DNA of 64,000 nt from the NCBI GenBank assembly GCA_003024175.1, contig MDYQ01000006.1, forward strand, positions 62,001 through 126,000. Reading direction: 5' to 3'. Under the pieces are notes generated by a model, which was given only the letters and a program-made list of their open reading frames with translations, ran no database searches and was not told the DNA's origin. Origin of the DNA: Planoprotostelium fungivorum (Eukaryota; Evosea; Variosea; Cavosteliida; Cavosteliaceae). Shown here piece by piece: positions 33,845 to 46,400 of this stretch (within the stretch, counting starts at the first letter, position 1; the number at the start of each line of letters is the position of its first letter). Made by a program: the position numbers and the translations under genes.

Positions 33845-35869
33845 ATGAGAAGGAGATTGGTGAGTATCACTCGTCAGTCCATCTTGACTCAGCTCGAAGT
33901 AGATCTGAATCGTCTGAAGACATTGACGGAGAGATGGGACATCCCTGGTCGAGCTCGCTCATTAGCATGGCGTTACCTCTTGGGTGTACTTCCACCTCGG
34001 CGAGACTCCTCTCGATTCGTGTGGACGACACAATCTGAATCATTTGAGGATCTTAGACACAGCACATCCGTCGCATTCGCACAGACCATCGAGCCTAGAG
34101 TGAGAGGTGCTCTCCTTGAAGGATTCTCGGAGGAGGTCAGGTGCGTCATCGATGTATAGGATGGAAAATCATTGTCACAGGAAAGTGAGGATCCGCAGGC
34201 AAACATTATCAGAAAGAAGCCGCACTTCACTCCTCCATACCAGGTGAGTCCACGAACACAATCATGTTGTGACGTCACATTGTTCATCCCCGACAGCAAT
34301 GAGAATTTGAACCAAACACAACCACCGTTTCTATCTTCCATGTCTCGCTCCTTCTCTTCTCTTCCTGTTCCAGATTTTCCAATGGAGAGTTCAGACACGA
34401 CACTCATCGAACCATCAGAGAGGGCAGTCAAGGTGAGTCATCAGGATCATGTGAATCAAGATAACCGAATGGGCAGTTGACGATCATTTTTTTGGCGAGG
34501 CAGGAGTATCTCTTAGGGCAGCAACAAGAGGTTAGCTCATCTTCAATATCATCCATCCTCTCGATTTCTCATCATCCACATCATGTGATGTGATGCGTTG
34601 GACCCTTTTTCAACATGTATAGGATTTTCTCGGAATCTATGATATACTTACCATGGCACACGTATTCATTTCGGTGAGATCGATTCTTCACAAATATCAA
34701 CCAGCACCTGCATCATCAACAAGGCGTCGATCATCCATCATCATCGATCGCGGACGACCGATCACTTCGCACGACATTTCTGATCATGTCAAAGGTGATG
34801 GATGATTCTGCTGCCTTCTGGTCTCTCTGCAAACTCCTCGAGAAAGAAGAGCCTCACACCAAAAATAACCGTACAACCCTCACCACATCGGGGGAGCTAT
34901 TTTTAGACCATGCGTTCTCTGATTCGCGACTCAAGAGAAGAGTGACTGAGCTGGAGAGACTGTTGGGCGTTGTAGATCCACAATTCAAGAAAATTTTGGA
35001 TGACAGGGGTGTCTCCGTAGCCAAGATCTCTCACAGGTAGAAGATGATCGTGAACTTACGTTGATCGTTGTAGATGGATGAGAAGTCATTTCACTTGTTG
35101 CCTTCCATTAGAGAGAGTCATCAGGTGATGATCATCGTAAGATGATTTCATTGAAAAAATCAGGTTGTGGGATAGAATGATCGGCAGGCCCAATTTTGTC
35201 ATTTTTCTATCATTATCCGCCATTTTATTGTCAAAGAATGCAATCTTAGAGCTTCCACCTCAAAAGAACGTGTACACTCACTTCACGGAGGTACCTCCAT
35301 CACATCTCACCTGACGTTGACGCGTTGTAGACGCCACTTCCCAGTATAGAATCTCTGTGTTGGAAGGCGATGGAGCTGTCCAACACTGGTCATCTACCTC
35401 GTTCTCTCTCCATGCGAAAACGAACGAAATCTCCTCCCAGAAGGTTCGAAGGTGGTCCATTCGTTTGAGACGTTCTACAACGCTCACCCTCGTAGCTCCC
35501 GGGTCAGACACCGTCCACGTGAAATTTCGACTCGAATACATCACTCACTTTGGACAAGTCCTCTGTATCGCCGGATCATGTCCAGAGTTGGGCGCTTGGA
35601 ACGTTCACCGAATGAAACAGATGACGTGGAACGAAGGTGATCATCGTCATGTGCATCATGCACGTCTGATGACGTCTAAAGGTGGAATCTGGACGGCGGA
35701 TCTACCGTTCAAGAGGAGTCACCTCCCATTCGAATACAAGTACAACGTTTACGAGCCTCTTCCCAAGAGAATCGTTCGGTGGGAATCCATACCCGGCAAC
35801 AGAAGAGTGGACTTGAAGAGAGTCAACGATGGCTCGTGGGAGTACAGAGATGCATGGGATATTCCATAG
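33845..35869 (+). CDS. TBC (Rab-GAP) domain protein running into a C-terminal CBM20 starch/glycogen-binding domain
   Basis: ATG 33845 (MRRRL) splices to LEVDLNRLKTLTERWDIPGR, then ARSLAWRYLLGVLPPRRDSS, the start of a TBC domain. A low-complexity insert follows. The TBC C-terminal half is LGVVDPQFKKILDDRGVSVA joined to SHFTCCLPLERVIRLWDRMI and VIFLSLSAILLSKNAILELP (to about 35280). The next intron (donor after FTE near 35289, acceptor before YRISVLEG near 35341) is phase 0 and continues in frame. The CBM20 is DTVHVKFRLEYITHFGQVLC, IAGSCPELGAWNVHRMKQMT, then across a 45 bp intron (35637-35681) GGIWTADLPF, FEYKYNVYEP and NRRVDLK, with TAG at 35867. The CBM20 exon has no usable ATG upstream, which supports one gene. 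TBC proteins stimulate Rab GTP hydrolysis; here glycogen may be the docking surface (inference). An alternative is two adjacent genes with a missed start. Confidence 0.6.
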
Positions 35870-35963
35870 ATGTATAAAGCGGAATTTCCACCGGTTTTAT
35901 TTCAAACTCTTATGTTACACGTCCCGCAATTCACTTCGATCTTCTTCCTCTCTCTTCTGTTCT

Positions 35964-38035
35964 TTAAGGATCCCACCGCACGAAGGGTGGATCATCGTGC
36001 TGATGCGCGCCCGCCTTGATCAAAGCACTGCGGTCGACCGTGGGCGAGGCCGTTCTGAGGATCTGTTTGAAGTTGGCTTCGTGTTGTCTGAGAGGAAATC
36101 AGTCACTTCACGATCAAGTGTTATATCACCTCTGTTGCTCCATGAAGACCTTTCTCGATTGTTCCCTCTGCTTCAGGTATTCCGCTCTTTGAATGGCTCT
36201 CTCTGCACTCAACGCTTGTTCTTTCTCCCTCCTCGCAGCCTCCTTCTCCCTTCCATTGACCTTATACTCGACGATCCTGAACGGCATCATCATCATCATG
36301 ATCTCACGATCTTTGCAATTACCTTGATTTTTCTCCATCGAAACTGTTTGCTCTTCCACGATAAGGACTCTCTTCATTGGACTTGGAAATTCTCGATCGA
36401 TCGGATCTATCGCTCCCGTAGTCGCTCACTGTGACCGTGGGCCTGATCCTGTTGGCCGGCGGCGTGTACGTAGTGTTCGTATGGACGCGAGGTGAAACGG
36501 CCAGGCTGACGTTCGTCCTCGTTCTCGGCAATATCGATACTCTAGGTGCTCTTGGTTCTGGTGACCTGGCTGATTGGCTTCCGGGCAATTGCAGCAGAGT
36601 GATCGTCTGTTCACCTCATCAATCGTGAAACGATGGGTCATTTCACACCTCTCTCTGTATGGCTGCCATGTTCAATTTGGGCATGGCAGGTTTATCTGCC
36701 AATTGAGCTCGAACGTATGTAGGTGGTGAGGTGGGTGGTGAATGGGCGGGACTCTTTCTGGTGGAGTGAGGGCTGTTCGGTCTCTTCTGTGCGTGACTGG
36801 ATGGATTCGAATAGGGAGAGGGATTGGGGCTGATTGCCCTCTTTGCAGAGTCTCTCGGTCTGATGTACTTCAGCGTGCATCGAGACGACACTTATGATGA
36901 CGGATTAGCACTCACTCTCTCGTAACTTCTGGTCGAATCTGTCGTGTGGGTCTTTCTACCGTTGGATTCTCCGCATGTGATTTGTACCGCTTGATGAAGT
37001 TGACGATTTCGCCGGCTTCCGGGCGTTTTGCGGGATCATTCTGCAGCATGCAACTCACGAGTGAGCTCAAAGAGGAAGAGTAGGAGGTGGGCAATGGTAC
37101 AAAGGTCCCGTTGACGATGCGGAGGACTAAGGCTGACAGGTTCTTCTCGTCGTCAGAAAACATGAGATGGGAACAGTCTCACCGATGCTTCAAAAGGTCT
37201 ACGAAGAGTGGCGATCTCATAGATGCAGCAACCCATGGCCCATATGTCGCTCTTCGCATTGTAACTGAGAGGAAGTCAAGGAAGGTGAGTCTGTCTATAC
37301 AGAAACTTTAGAAAGATACGGTTTGTCGTTACAGATCTCAGGAGACAAGTTGTATGGTGTTCCAATGATCTGACGAGAGATCAGAAATGAGGTGACGACA
37401 AGCTGGCTCACCGTCTGAGCTAAATCCTTCGCAGTCTCTAGGACCTTGGCGATGCCAAAGTCTCCCAACTTGATCTGTCCCTCGCCAGTGAGAAAGAGGT
37501 TCTGGTTTTTCACATCTCTAGAGTTTTCGTCAATTGTGATGGTTGATGCATCGAACATCACCTGTGCAATATATTCTTCGAATGGACGAAGTGTAATGCC
37601 TCGGCGAGTTGCAGCGCCCAATCCCAAATCTGTGACTCTTCGAACTTCTCTCGACACTCGCGTGTGTGAATGATCCTCTGATGTAGATCTCCTCCTTCCG
37701 CATATTCCATCACAATATTCAGGTAATCGCCGTCCAGAAAGCTATCCACATAAGAGATGATGTTTGGATGAGACAACATGCTCAAAACCTGCGAACGATA
37801 TCAGAATGGGGCGGGAAGCTTCCAGGAGATGGTCTCACATGAACTTCACTGGATGTTTTGTCCACGTCGTCTGCGTCGTCGGGAAGCCTGATTTGCTTCA
37901 TAACTAGCCTCGTCGGGTCTATCGAGCATCAGATACACGGATCACGACCGCATCACCTCCACTACGTCTTCTGACGAGGACAGCTCTCCCAAATGTGCCT
38001 CTTCCTATTGTTCTCAACTCTTCGTATTGATGCAT
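35964..38035 (-). CDS. NIMA-related (NEK-type) Ser/Thr protein kinase
   Basis: ATG 38035 opens the kinase at once: [20 protein letters not shown] (glycine loop), [15 protein letters not shown] (Lys), [37 protein letters not shown] (the NEK EYA.GGDL motif), [14 protein letters not shown] (HRDVKxxN), [13 protein letters not shown] (DFG), [17 protein letters not shown] (GTP.YLSPE type) and [20 protein letters not shown]. After the kinase come a Pro/Ser-rich region, a Ser/Arg segment ([16 protein letters not shown]) and a charged helix ([20 protein letters not shown]), ending [13 protein letters not shown] 35964-35966. NEKs act in mitosis, centrosomes and cilia. The 3' end converges on the TBC/CBM20 gene with only about 95 bp between stops. 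All catalytic residues are visible, so it should be active. Confidence 0.9.
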
Positions 38036-38857
38036 CGCATGCGGCTGAGGCTGTTATTTGTTTTGTTTGTGAAAGAGAAGGCGATTGTCGTGATCACCAT
38101 GGTAGCAAAGGGATAAACGTTTTGTTCCATGACAGATCAACAACAAGGCGGTAGCTTTTAACGTGTTATGAAGCTTCGGGCGATAGTGAACCGGACAAGC
38201 ACAGACGGGACATAACATCGATTGAGAACCTCGAAGCAGATGGAATTGAATGTATCGATTGCTTTCGAACGAAGAGAAGATGAGAGTGAAGCGGAGGCGT
38301 AGCATCCACTGTGTCGTTGTGCCGTATGACTCTATCATCGCAAAGTTTGCGGCTTCAACTGCTTGTGGAGCGGCTGCAACGCCAATGGATTCTCGTCATT
38401 CATCCTGGGAAACAGTATCTTCCGATACATATGGAATGATCAACAGCATTTTCGATCGTCCCTATCCTTTCGGTCGCAGAGAATCCAGAGAAATAATATC
38501 TTCAAGGGATCGGTGTGTCCCTCTCAGAACGATCCACACACGTTCTCATCACAACCTCCAACGGTAAACCATTTTTCTGTTTCAGCTTCATCAGTTCGTA
38601 CGGCTGTACAATGATCCACCAGTATCGGTGGTAGAGGTCGTATGTCCGACGCGTGCACTCATTGGCATTTTAATAATAGTAAAATCTTCACCATTACTGG
38701 ATCCAATCTCATTCCATATTGTCTGTTTCCTGAACTTCTGAAGAGTATATCAGCTGTCTATAGATTCAAAATTGGATTTTAATGCAGACAGACTGGAGAC
38801 ATGCTCTACAACCACCGTTACCGCAATACGCGCATTCTTCGTCGGGGCCCCACAGAG
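38036..38857. other. 820 bp spacer, possible small gene
   Basis: A plus-strand open stretch from about 38280 to 38567 (with MDSRHSSWETVSSDTYGMIN near 38383) could be followed by a very short intron ending TTTCAG and a few more codons, but it has no domain and the competing frame is equally open. The rest (to 38857) is AT-rich near 38660-38790 and probably promoter for the lipase gene. I do not claim a gene here. Confidence 0.3.
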
Positions 38858-40074
38858 ATGAGATTCCTCACATTCTGTATCTTCTCTTCTCTGTTGGTCG
38901 TGGTTGCTCAAGGCATCCGGCCCGAAATTTTGACATCTTCATCTAACGATGGGTTTCTATTGAGCAGCGCGAAAGCTGCCCTTCTTGTCTCTTACGATTC
39001 ATACTGCCAACCAGGACCGATCGCAGCCTGGTGAGCCGCAATCGTTGTCATCACAATGCATCGATCGTCTGACTTCGAACAGGAACTGCTTTTGGTGTCA
39101 ATATCGAAATGATTCCTTTCAATCTGTACCTCTATCATCTGTCCAACTCATTCAGGATCCAACTGGACGTACTTTCGGTTACATTGGGGTTTCTGATTCA
39201 AGTAAGATGACATGCCCTTCTTATCAGCTCACCGATCACCCTGCACGTCCATATTCGCTCCGTTCTCTGATCCACCCCAGTCGTCTTGTCTTTCCGTGGT
39301 ACAGTGGAGACTGACATTCTAAACTGGGTGACCGATCTCTCTGTCGAATCGTTGAGCCCTTTCCAAAACCAGATCCTTGGTGCAAAGGTTCACGGAGGAT
39401 TCCTTCATGCATACATGAGTGAGAATGAAGGATCGCATCGATCTGACCGTGACATCAGGTGTTCAGAACCAGGTCAGAACGGCTTTAAACAAGCTGACCA
39501 AGTTATACCCAAAGAAGAACGTTCTCTTCACAGGTGATCATCATCTCGCTGAGATGGATCCAATCGTGCCGCTGATATCATCATCAGGTCACTCTCTCGG
39601 CGGTGCGTTGACTCTGTTGGCTGCGGTGGATTCCGCTCTGGATCGTTCTTTCAACAACAGCGTGACGATCTACACCATGGGATCACCTAGGTGAACGTCG
39701 ACGACATCTACGCCTTCCTCTCTAAGACATCGACAGAGTGGGAAATCTTCCCTTCTCAACTTTCGTTGACTCCCACTTCTCTCGTCACTATCGTCTGACC
39801 AACTGCCGTGACCCTATTCCTCGCATTCCTCCCCGAGAGATGGGTTTCGTACACTCTGGAAGGGAATATTACTCGCCCAACGGTGACGCACAGTTTAAGA
39901 CTTGCACTTATCGCTCGGGCTCGGAAGGTGAGAGGATGAATGTGAAGAGAGAGTGACAAGAGAGCAGATGAGACGTGCATCGATGGTCTGGCCTCGTGGC
40001 AGATCAACGTGAACGATCACATGACGTACTTTGGATTGGACAAGAGGATAGCGAGGCCTCACGGCTGTCGATGA
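38858..40074 (+). CDS. secreted class 3 lipase (fungal-lipase-like)
   Basis: ATG 38858 opens a signal peptide, MRFLTFCIFSSLLVVVAQG. About six short introns follow. Recognisable blocks are VLSFRGTVETDILNWVTDLS (the FRGT oxyanion region), VHGGFLHAYMS, and the nucleophile elbow GHSLGGALTLLAAV, assembled across an intron that ends at 39590 (Gly before, HSLGG after). Then come TIYTMGSPR, HYRLTNCRDPIPRIPP (catalytic Asp region) and MGFVHSGREYYSP. The terminal exon ITW-type segment reads SWQINVNDHMTYFGLDK with the likely catalytic His in NDHMTYFG, TGA 40072-40074. These enzymes hydrolyse triacylglycerols or related esters outside the cell or in digestive vacuoles. Length and motif order are normal for the family. 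It may help a phagotrophic cell digest food lipids (inference). Confidence 0.9.
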
Positions 40075-40459
40075 GATAAAGGGTCTATTTATGCATAAGC
40101 TCTGTTGATGATGTGAGATGAGCCACATCATGCACAGTATCGTAACGCTGCTTCATGTATGTGACTCATAATCGGGTGAGTGGACGAAGATGAGATAAAG
40201 AAAGGTTCATCGTGCATGCGATGTGTTCCCACAGTGTCGAGACATGATCAGGACTCGTCGGGGGTCGTTGAAAGTATGTCGGATGTGCATGGCAGCGTTT
40301 CCATCATAAAATACTGCAGTTCGCTGACACAACGAGTGAAATTTCGTGGGGTGTTGACGGTTTGGAGTAATTTCCACACCAAAATTAGTCGCTCATTCCT
40401 GTCAATCGGAGCGTCCTACTCCACTCTTCCGACACACCGAAACATTATCAAGAGGCACG
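40075..40459. other. intergenic spacer
   Basis: 385 bp between the lipase gene and the large receptor kinase. A GATAAAG word 2 bp after the lipase stop may be its polyadenylation signal. No gene or repeat is seen. Confidence 0.35.
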
Positions 40460-43400
40460 ATGATGCTCCTGTACCTGCTGCTCCTCGCACTATTGTCCCT
40501 TTCTACCGCTCGTGAATGCATCATCGTAGTCATCGCATGCCGACGGATCACTGACCCATCGCAGTGCAGATTACACCCCCCACATCAGGCATCCAAACGA
40601 ATGGACCGAGAGATGTCACAGTGAAAGGATCCGGCTTCTCCAATATCGGTCAGCTGAGGATCCGCTTTGGAGATGTGATCGTGCCGCTGACTGATCGTAA
40701 CCTTGGAGATTTAAACTATTACAACAGCACCACTCAAATCGGATGCACACTCAATTGCATTGCCACACCAGGTGACCACATCGCGTGTGGATCAATGGCA
40801 TCTGATGGCTGGCAGGGTGCACCATGAGCGTCTATTCTGCGACGAGGAAGCGATGTTGGATCAAATCCCCTGCAGCTGACCCCGAATCCTATCTTGCGGA
40901 TCGTAATCTAGTCTACGTGACGGGTGTAGAGGTCACGAATGTTACGGTGGTGGACAATAAGACCCTCACTTTTCGCATGCCTGCGTGGGGAGGCATGAAC
41001 GTATCCGTGAGTCTGAAACAATCTTTGGCACACCAAGCATTTATTCCCAGACAGTTGACCGTATGGGCTGATCGTAATGATTCAATCTTCGATATCAAAG
41101 CTATGTACACTTTCCCAGGTTTCGACTGTCACGATCGAATCATCTCTGACGTCGTCAGCTCCCATCATCTCCAGCGTGACACCCTTATCCATACCAAGTA
41201 ACGGCAGTATCTGTACTATCACGGGGCAGAACCTGCTCTCCGGGGATACCACTGTGTATGCAGGAGGATATCAATGTATTATACAGAAGATCTCTTCAAC
41301 CAGCATCACTTGCCTGTGGGTTCCAGGTACCAGATATCACAGAGAATCGGCGGGAATGACGAGAGAATAGGACAGGGTGGTCCTTACAATTTGACTGTCA
41401 ATGTTCAGGGATATGTGGATGTATCTCAACAAGTGTCCTTCATGGGTGAGCGTTGTATAATCATCGAATATTATTAACATTGACCTTTAGCCGGACCGAA
41501 TTACGTTGCTTCATCAACAAATGTGACAGACGGTGAGACGTCGTCTCGTCTACCAGATGAACACCATCACTTACGCTGCCGAATATTCGATTGGTGACTC
41601 TTTCAGTGCTATCTTTTGTCAGAAACAGCACATTGAATTGGAACATCATCAGTATCTACCTGTCATCTGATCTCGGTCTTCCACCCTATCCGACCAACTT
41701 ATCGATTCAAGTCGATCCACAAATGAGCGTCTGGGTCATATTCGAGCCATTAGCTTCGTACCACATTCTCACATCTACGGCCGCTCTCTACTTATTGCCT
41801 GCATCCAACAGCAGTGCATCCTCTCTGGTGAGAGCCTTGCTCGAAAGATTGACCGACAAATTCAGAATATGATGATCGTTGCGCCCACTGTTTTCGTACA
41901 ATTCTTCAGTTTCAATTCAAAGACATCGTTGAGGTTCGTCAGTGATTCTGTGCACTTGAATCATATGCAATGGTTCGGAGCCGCTCCTCTATTCTTCTCT
42001 GTCGGTCAGCTGGAGGTCTATAACTGCATCTTCAACTTCTCCAGTCAAATTTTCAGTTTCGATTCCCGTTTGGACACGGTGGTAGAAGTTTCCCAATGTC
42101 AATTCATCACATCGTACACCAAAGGTCCAATCCTTCTCTTCCGTGGGTTCATTCTATCGTCGAAATTTGACAGTGGATTAGCTTCGAACATCCATTCGGT
42201 CAGTATCCACAGTAACTCCTTCATTCCTGCCTCCAATCTTTCCATTCAGAGCCTCACAAATGGCACTTCGATCTACGAGAATACTTTCTATGGCTCGGTC
42301 CTCTCTCTATGTGGTGGTTCAGTATATCGAAACGTTCTCTTGCTGAGCACTTCAATCAACAACTCCTGTGGCAAGGTGAGATCATGTCACTTGATGTCAT
42401 ATTGACATCATCAGTTGATAATTTCATCCAACTATTATTCGTCAGTCGATGATTCCATTGTGATCAGTGGAGGAGAAGTAGATATCAACGGCGAATTCTT
42501 TTACGCCACCAGGCGGTGACTTTTAAGAGTCAGAAACGAATTTTCTGACGTGAACAGAGCACCTATTTCTGTCAGAGGAGGCACTGTTCGCGTCTCCGAT
42601 TCTTATTTTCAAAGTGGGTTGTATGACATCAACATCATTGATGGAACAGTCTACGTCAACAACTGCACCATGATGTCCACCATATCACAGTAAGCCAATT
42701 TTCACACATGCCCTATTATGTTCACGGCTGAATCATGATACTCATGATTAACAACGGGGTCAGATCGATCACTGTGGGTGTTCTGGGATCTCTTTACATA
42801 TCTAATTCATCGTTCTCTCTCGCCAATCAAGCCATCTTATCATCCGGGTGAGAGATGGTTAGAAGCTATTCGTGACGCTGCAATAGAAATTGTACGGTCT
42901 ACAACAGCTTCTTTCAGAGTAATACACGTGGTATCCTTGTGGACGGGGGTAATTTCTACGAAGAGGGTAACACTTTCTCTGGACATACCATCAGCACTAT
43001 CGTAGCGTACTCAACAGCCATAAATTTGACGTCAACATCGAGTCAGTTCTTGAGAAATTCAAATCGAGATGGAGGTGCCATCTCTGTCAGTGCCATAACC
43101 AATTCGACGTATTCATCTGGTTTGCAATTAAACGTCTACAATGGGACATTCACCGATAACATTGCAACAGCAACGGGAGGCAGCATAGCAGTGAGATTCA
43201 TATGATATCATCACACTGCCATGTCACACGAGCAAATAACACCGTCACACTATCAATTAAATGTATCGTTTTTAATCAACGAGGAGGTGTCTGGTACATT
43301 GTCTTCCGTGGTCATCCAAAACTGTTTCTTCTTGAGAAATACGGCTGGAAAAGACGGAGGCGCAATCGACATCACGTCAGCTACCATACGATCTGTCATC

Positions 43401-46400
43401 TTACAAGATCTATCCATCGAAGATGGATCAGTTGGAGGAAGTGGGGGAGCCATACACGTGTTCGGCAGTGTGCAGTCGATGAACATGACAAGAATCAGAG
43501 GCACTCACATGGTAGCGTCGCAGGGAGGATTTATCATGATATCATCGAACGAGGGAGAGATCACGATGGATGATATCAGCGCTGAGGGTTGTACAGCTTT
43601 GGTTGGTGAGATTTTTCTCTTCGAACGATATATGACATCATCAGGTGGAGCGATATACCTGATGGGAGAATCAAATCGAAGTGATATCTACATGTACAAT
43701 GTCAATCTGTATAATAACAGCGCCAACGTGAGATGATCTCTCACTTGATGTTACTGAATCGATCGTAGCTTCTTGGGGGAGGCTTCTACATCGACGGTAT
43801 ATTCGACGTGCTTGCGATTAGAGGTGGTCGCATCGAGAACAATGCTTGCAAATTTCAGGGCGTTGGTATCGTCACGATTCCGGGTAGCAAACAGAACACG
43901 TTGATCATAGAGAGTAACATGAGATATAATTCAGCTCAAACGGGTGCTGGCGTCTGTCTACTGGGGTCAGTCCGTGACGTCATCAAAATCGGAAACTCCG
44001 ACATGAGATATCATAACTGTTTAAGAGGTGCAATTACTCGTTCGATGATAATTCTCAGAGGCGACAGGTTCAGCGGTTTATGTGGATAAAGTGAGCTGTC
44101 CCATAGTGATATACAACAGCAGCTTCATCGGTAACGTGGCAACCACAGATGGTGGTGCAGTATGCCTGCAAGGTGACGGAAGATTCAGCGACGTCGCCTC
44201 GGTGATGTCGTCATTGATTCGCTTGCAGGAGGAAAGTATTCGCTGAGCACATTCAACACCACGTGGTCAGAAAATGTCGCTGTTGGAAATGGAGCAGGAT
44301 TGTATCTGTCAGGAGCGTGGTCTGGCGTGGATCTGATTGCTCACGATGCATACGGTAACAACGCCACTGCCGGTGGATCTGTTTATATCTCTTCCGGTGT
44401 GACGGGCGCTATTAAGATCGAAAGATCTACGATGAAGGAGAATTTCGCCAACCAAGGAGCAGCAATGTACATCAATCTACAGAGGTGAATGGCCATAAGA
44501 ATCGTTCATTCAAGACATCACAGCGATCTCATCGTCCGAGGGGGTAACTTCTCCCAGAATACAGCCGTTAGCTCAGCTGCAGCAATTTACACTACTTCAT
44601 TTACGAACATCTCTACTGTCATGATATCAGACTCGGAGTTTGCAGCCAATATCGCACCAAAAGAAGCAGCTTACCAAGCCGAAGGAAGGTATAAGTCATT
44701 TGAGGTAAGTATGTGTTGTAGATGATTTGAAGGTGAATTTTTCGGATGAGATATCTGTACGTCAGGTCTAGCACGTCTATCAAGTCAAGTGCCATCGTAC
44801 TGTATGCGACATCAGATACTATCGATATCATAGGAGGAAGATACGTCGATAATGAGGGTGCTCAGGGTGCTGCCTTTCAGGTAACGTCAGTGTTGGTTAC
44901 TCTCAGATGAGCTGATCGTCATAGCATCCTATCTTCTACTCCACGAACAGACTGAAGATCGCGAATGCAACCTTCTCTGGCAACGTGATTCTGGCTACAG
45001 GCCAAGGAGGAGCCATCAGTATCTCTGGTTCTTCTACAACGATCGAATTCACCAACAACACCTTCCTCGGCAACTCAGCCAAGTCAGGGGGAGGAGCTGT
45101 GTACATTCTGGGAACATCGTCCTCTACGACGCTCACTCTACAGGGAGGAAATTTCAGTCAGTGTTACACGACTTCGAACGATGGAGGAGCTATCTTAGTA
45201 CAGGGACCACTACAATCTGTGCACATGAGTGCAATATCATTCTACGGCTGTAGAGCGATGGGAGGTGCAGGTGGATCTATGACGTATGGCGGTGCGATAG
45301 GATCGGTCGACATCGACAGTTGCGACTTCTATAACAATTCGGCGTCGACAGGTAAACATCTCTTGGACATCGTTCACATGATCGTTCACATGAGACGTTA
45401 TACCAGCGATATTCGATTGAAGGGCAACAGGAGGATCTCTCAAGTTGACTACCCAGATCATCACTAAGAGATCGGCTTATACTCCGATCTCTCTTCGATC
45501 TTCTTCATTCTACTCCAATCAGGCCATACAAGGAGGCGGGGCTGTATATGTACAGAACCTGGGAGACGAAAGATCAGTGATGCTGGAGGGAAACGTATTC
45601 GGTGACAACGTGTCACCCAGCAAAGACTGTGTGTATGTAGTGGGTGGAGCGACGATGACAGGAGATGTCGTTACGAACGGAGTGAGAACCATATATAAGA
45701 ATAGTTTTGATAATGGATTCTGATGCACGATGCAGTTCATTCATGTGGGACCATCTACAACGGTCGATGTGATCAATGGAAGCTATCCGCAGAATAGCTT
45801 TCTGCTGTCTAGCAGTGACAGCGTGGTGAAGGTGTCGTCGATGGGCTACAACGAGGCATCCACTCTGTTCTCCTGCCCCTCGGGTCAGAAAATAGGAAAC
45901 ATGACAAATGGATGTGAGTGACGATATCAACAAGACGAAATCTAACGTCATTTTCGACGTAGGATGTGTCGCTGGCGACAGTGCAAATATCAACTCATCC
46001 GCGGATCTGATTTCTTCTTCCCCAAGCGATCTGACCAACGGTGTCATCGCGGGTGAGATCATCGAGTCATTCAGTGTAGACCGTATCATTTATTCGAGTC
46101 AGGGATCGTCGTCGGAGTCTGTACCTTCTTGATCATCATCACCATCGTCATCGTTTTCATAGTCCACCGTAGTCGTCGACAGCCAGCGTTGCAATCCATG
46201 GAACTAGTCGACCTTTCGAAGTTGAACTTAGAACCAGCCAAAAAGTCCATCATCAATTTTGACGTCAACTGTCATATCGCGATACAATGACTGAGTGTCA
46301 TCAGGACATCAAGAATATGAAGGTGGTCGGACATGGTGCGTTCGGTATCGTCTACTCTGCAACGTGGAGGGAGTCGAAGGTGGCAGTCAAGCAGATACGG

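Noticed and set aside
34971-34985. GTTGTAGATCC in the TBC gene as another intron-word copy
   Set aside because: It is coding (GVVDPQ) and in a well-aligned TBC exon. Similar coding hits at 45023, 45755, 53478, 54085 and 54922 were also left out of the intron count.
35637-35681. In-frame, stop-free 45 bp segment inside the CBM20 domain as coding sequence
   Set aside because: It starts GTGATCATCG and ends CTAAAG, and removing it restores the CBM20 motif WNEGGIWTADLPF. It is an intron whose length happens to be a multiple of three.
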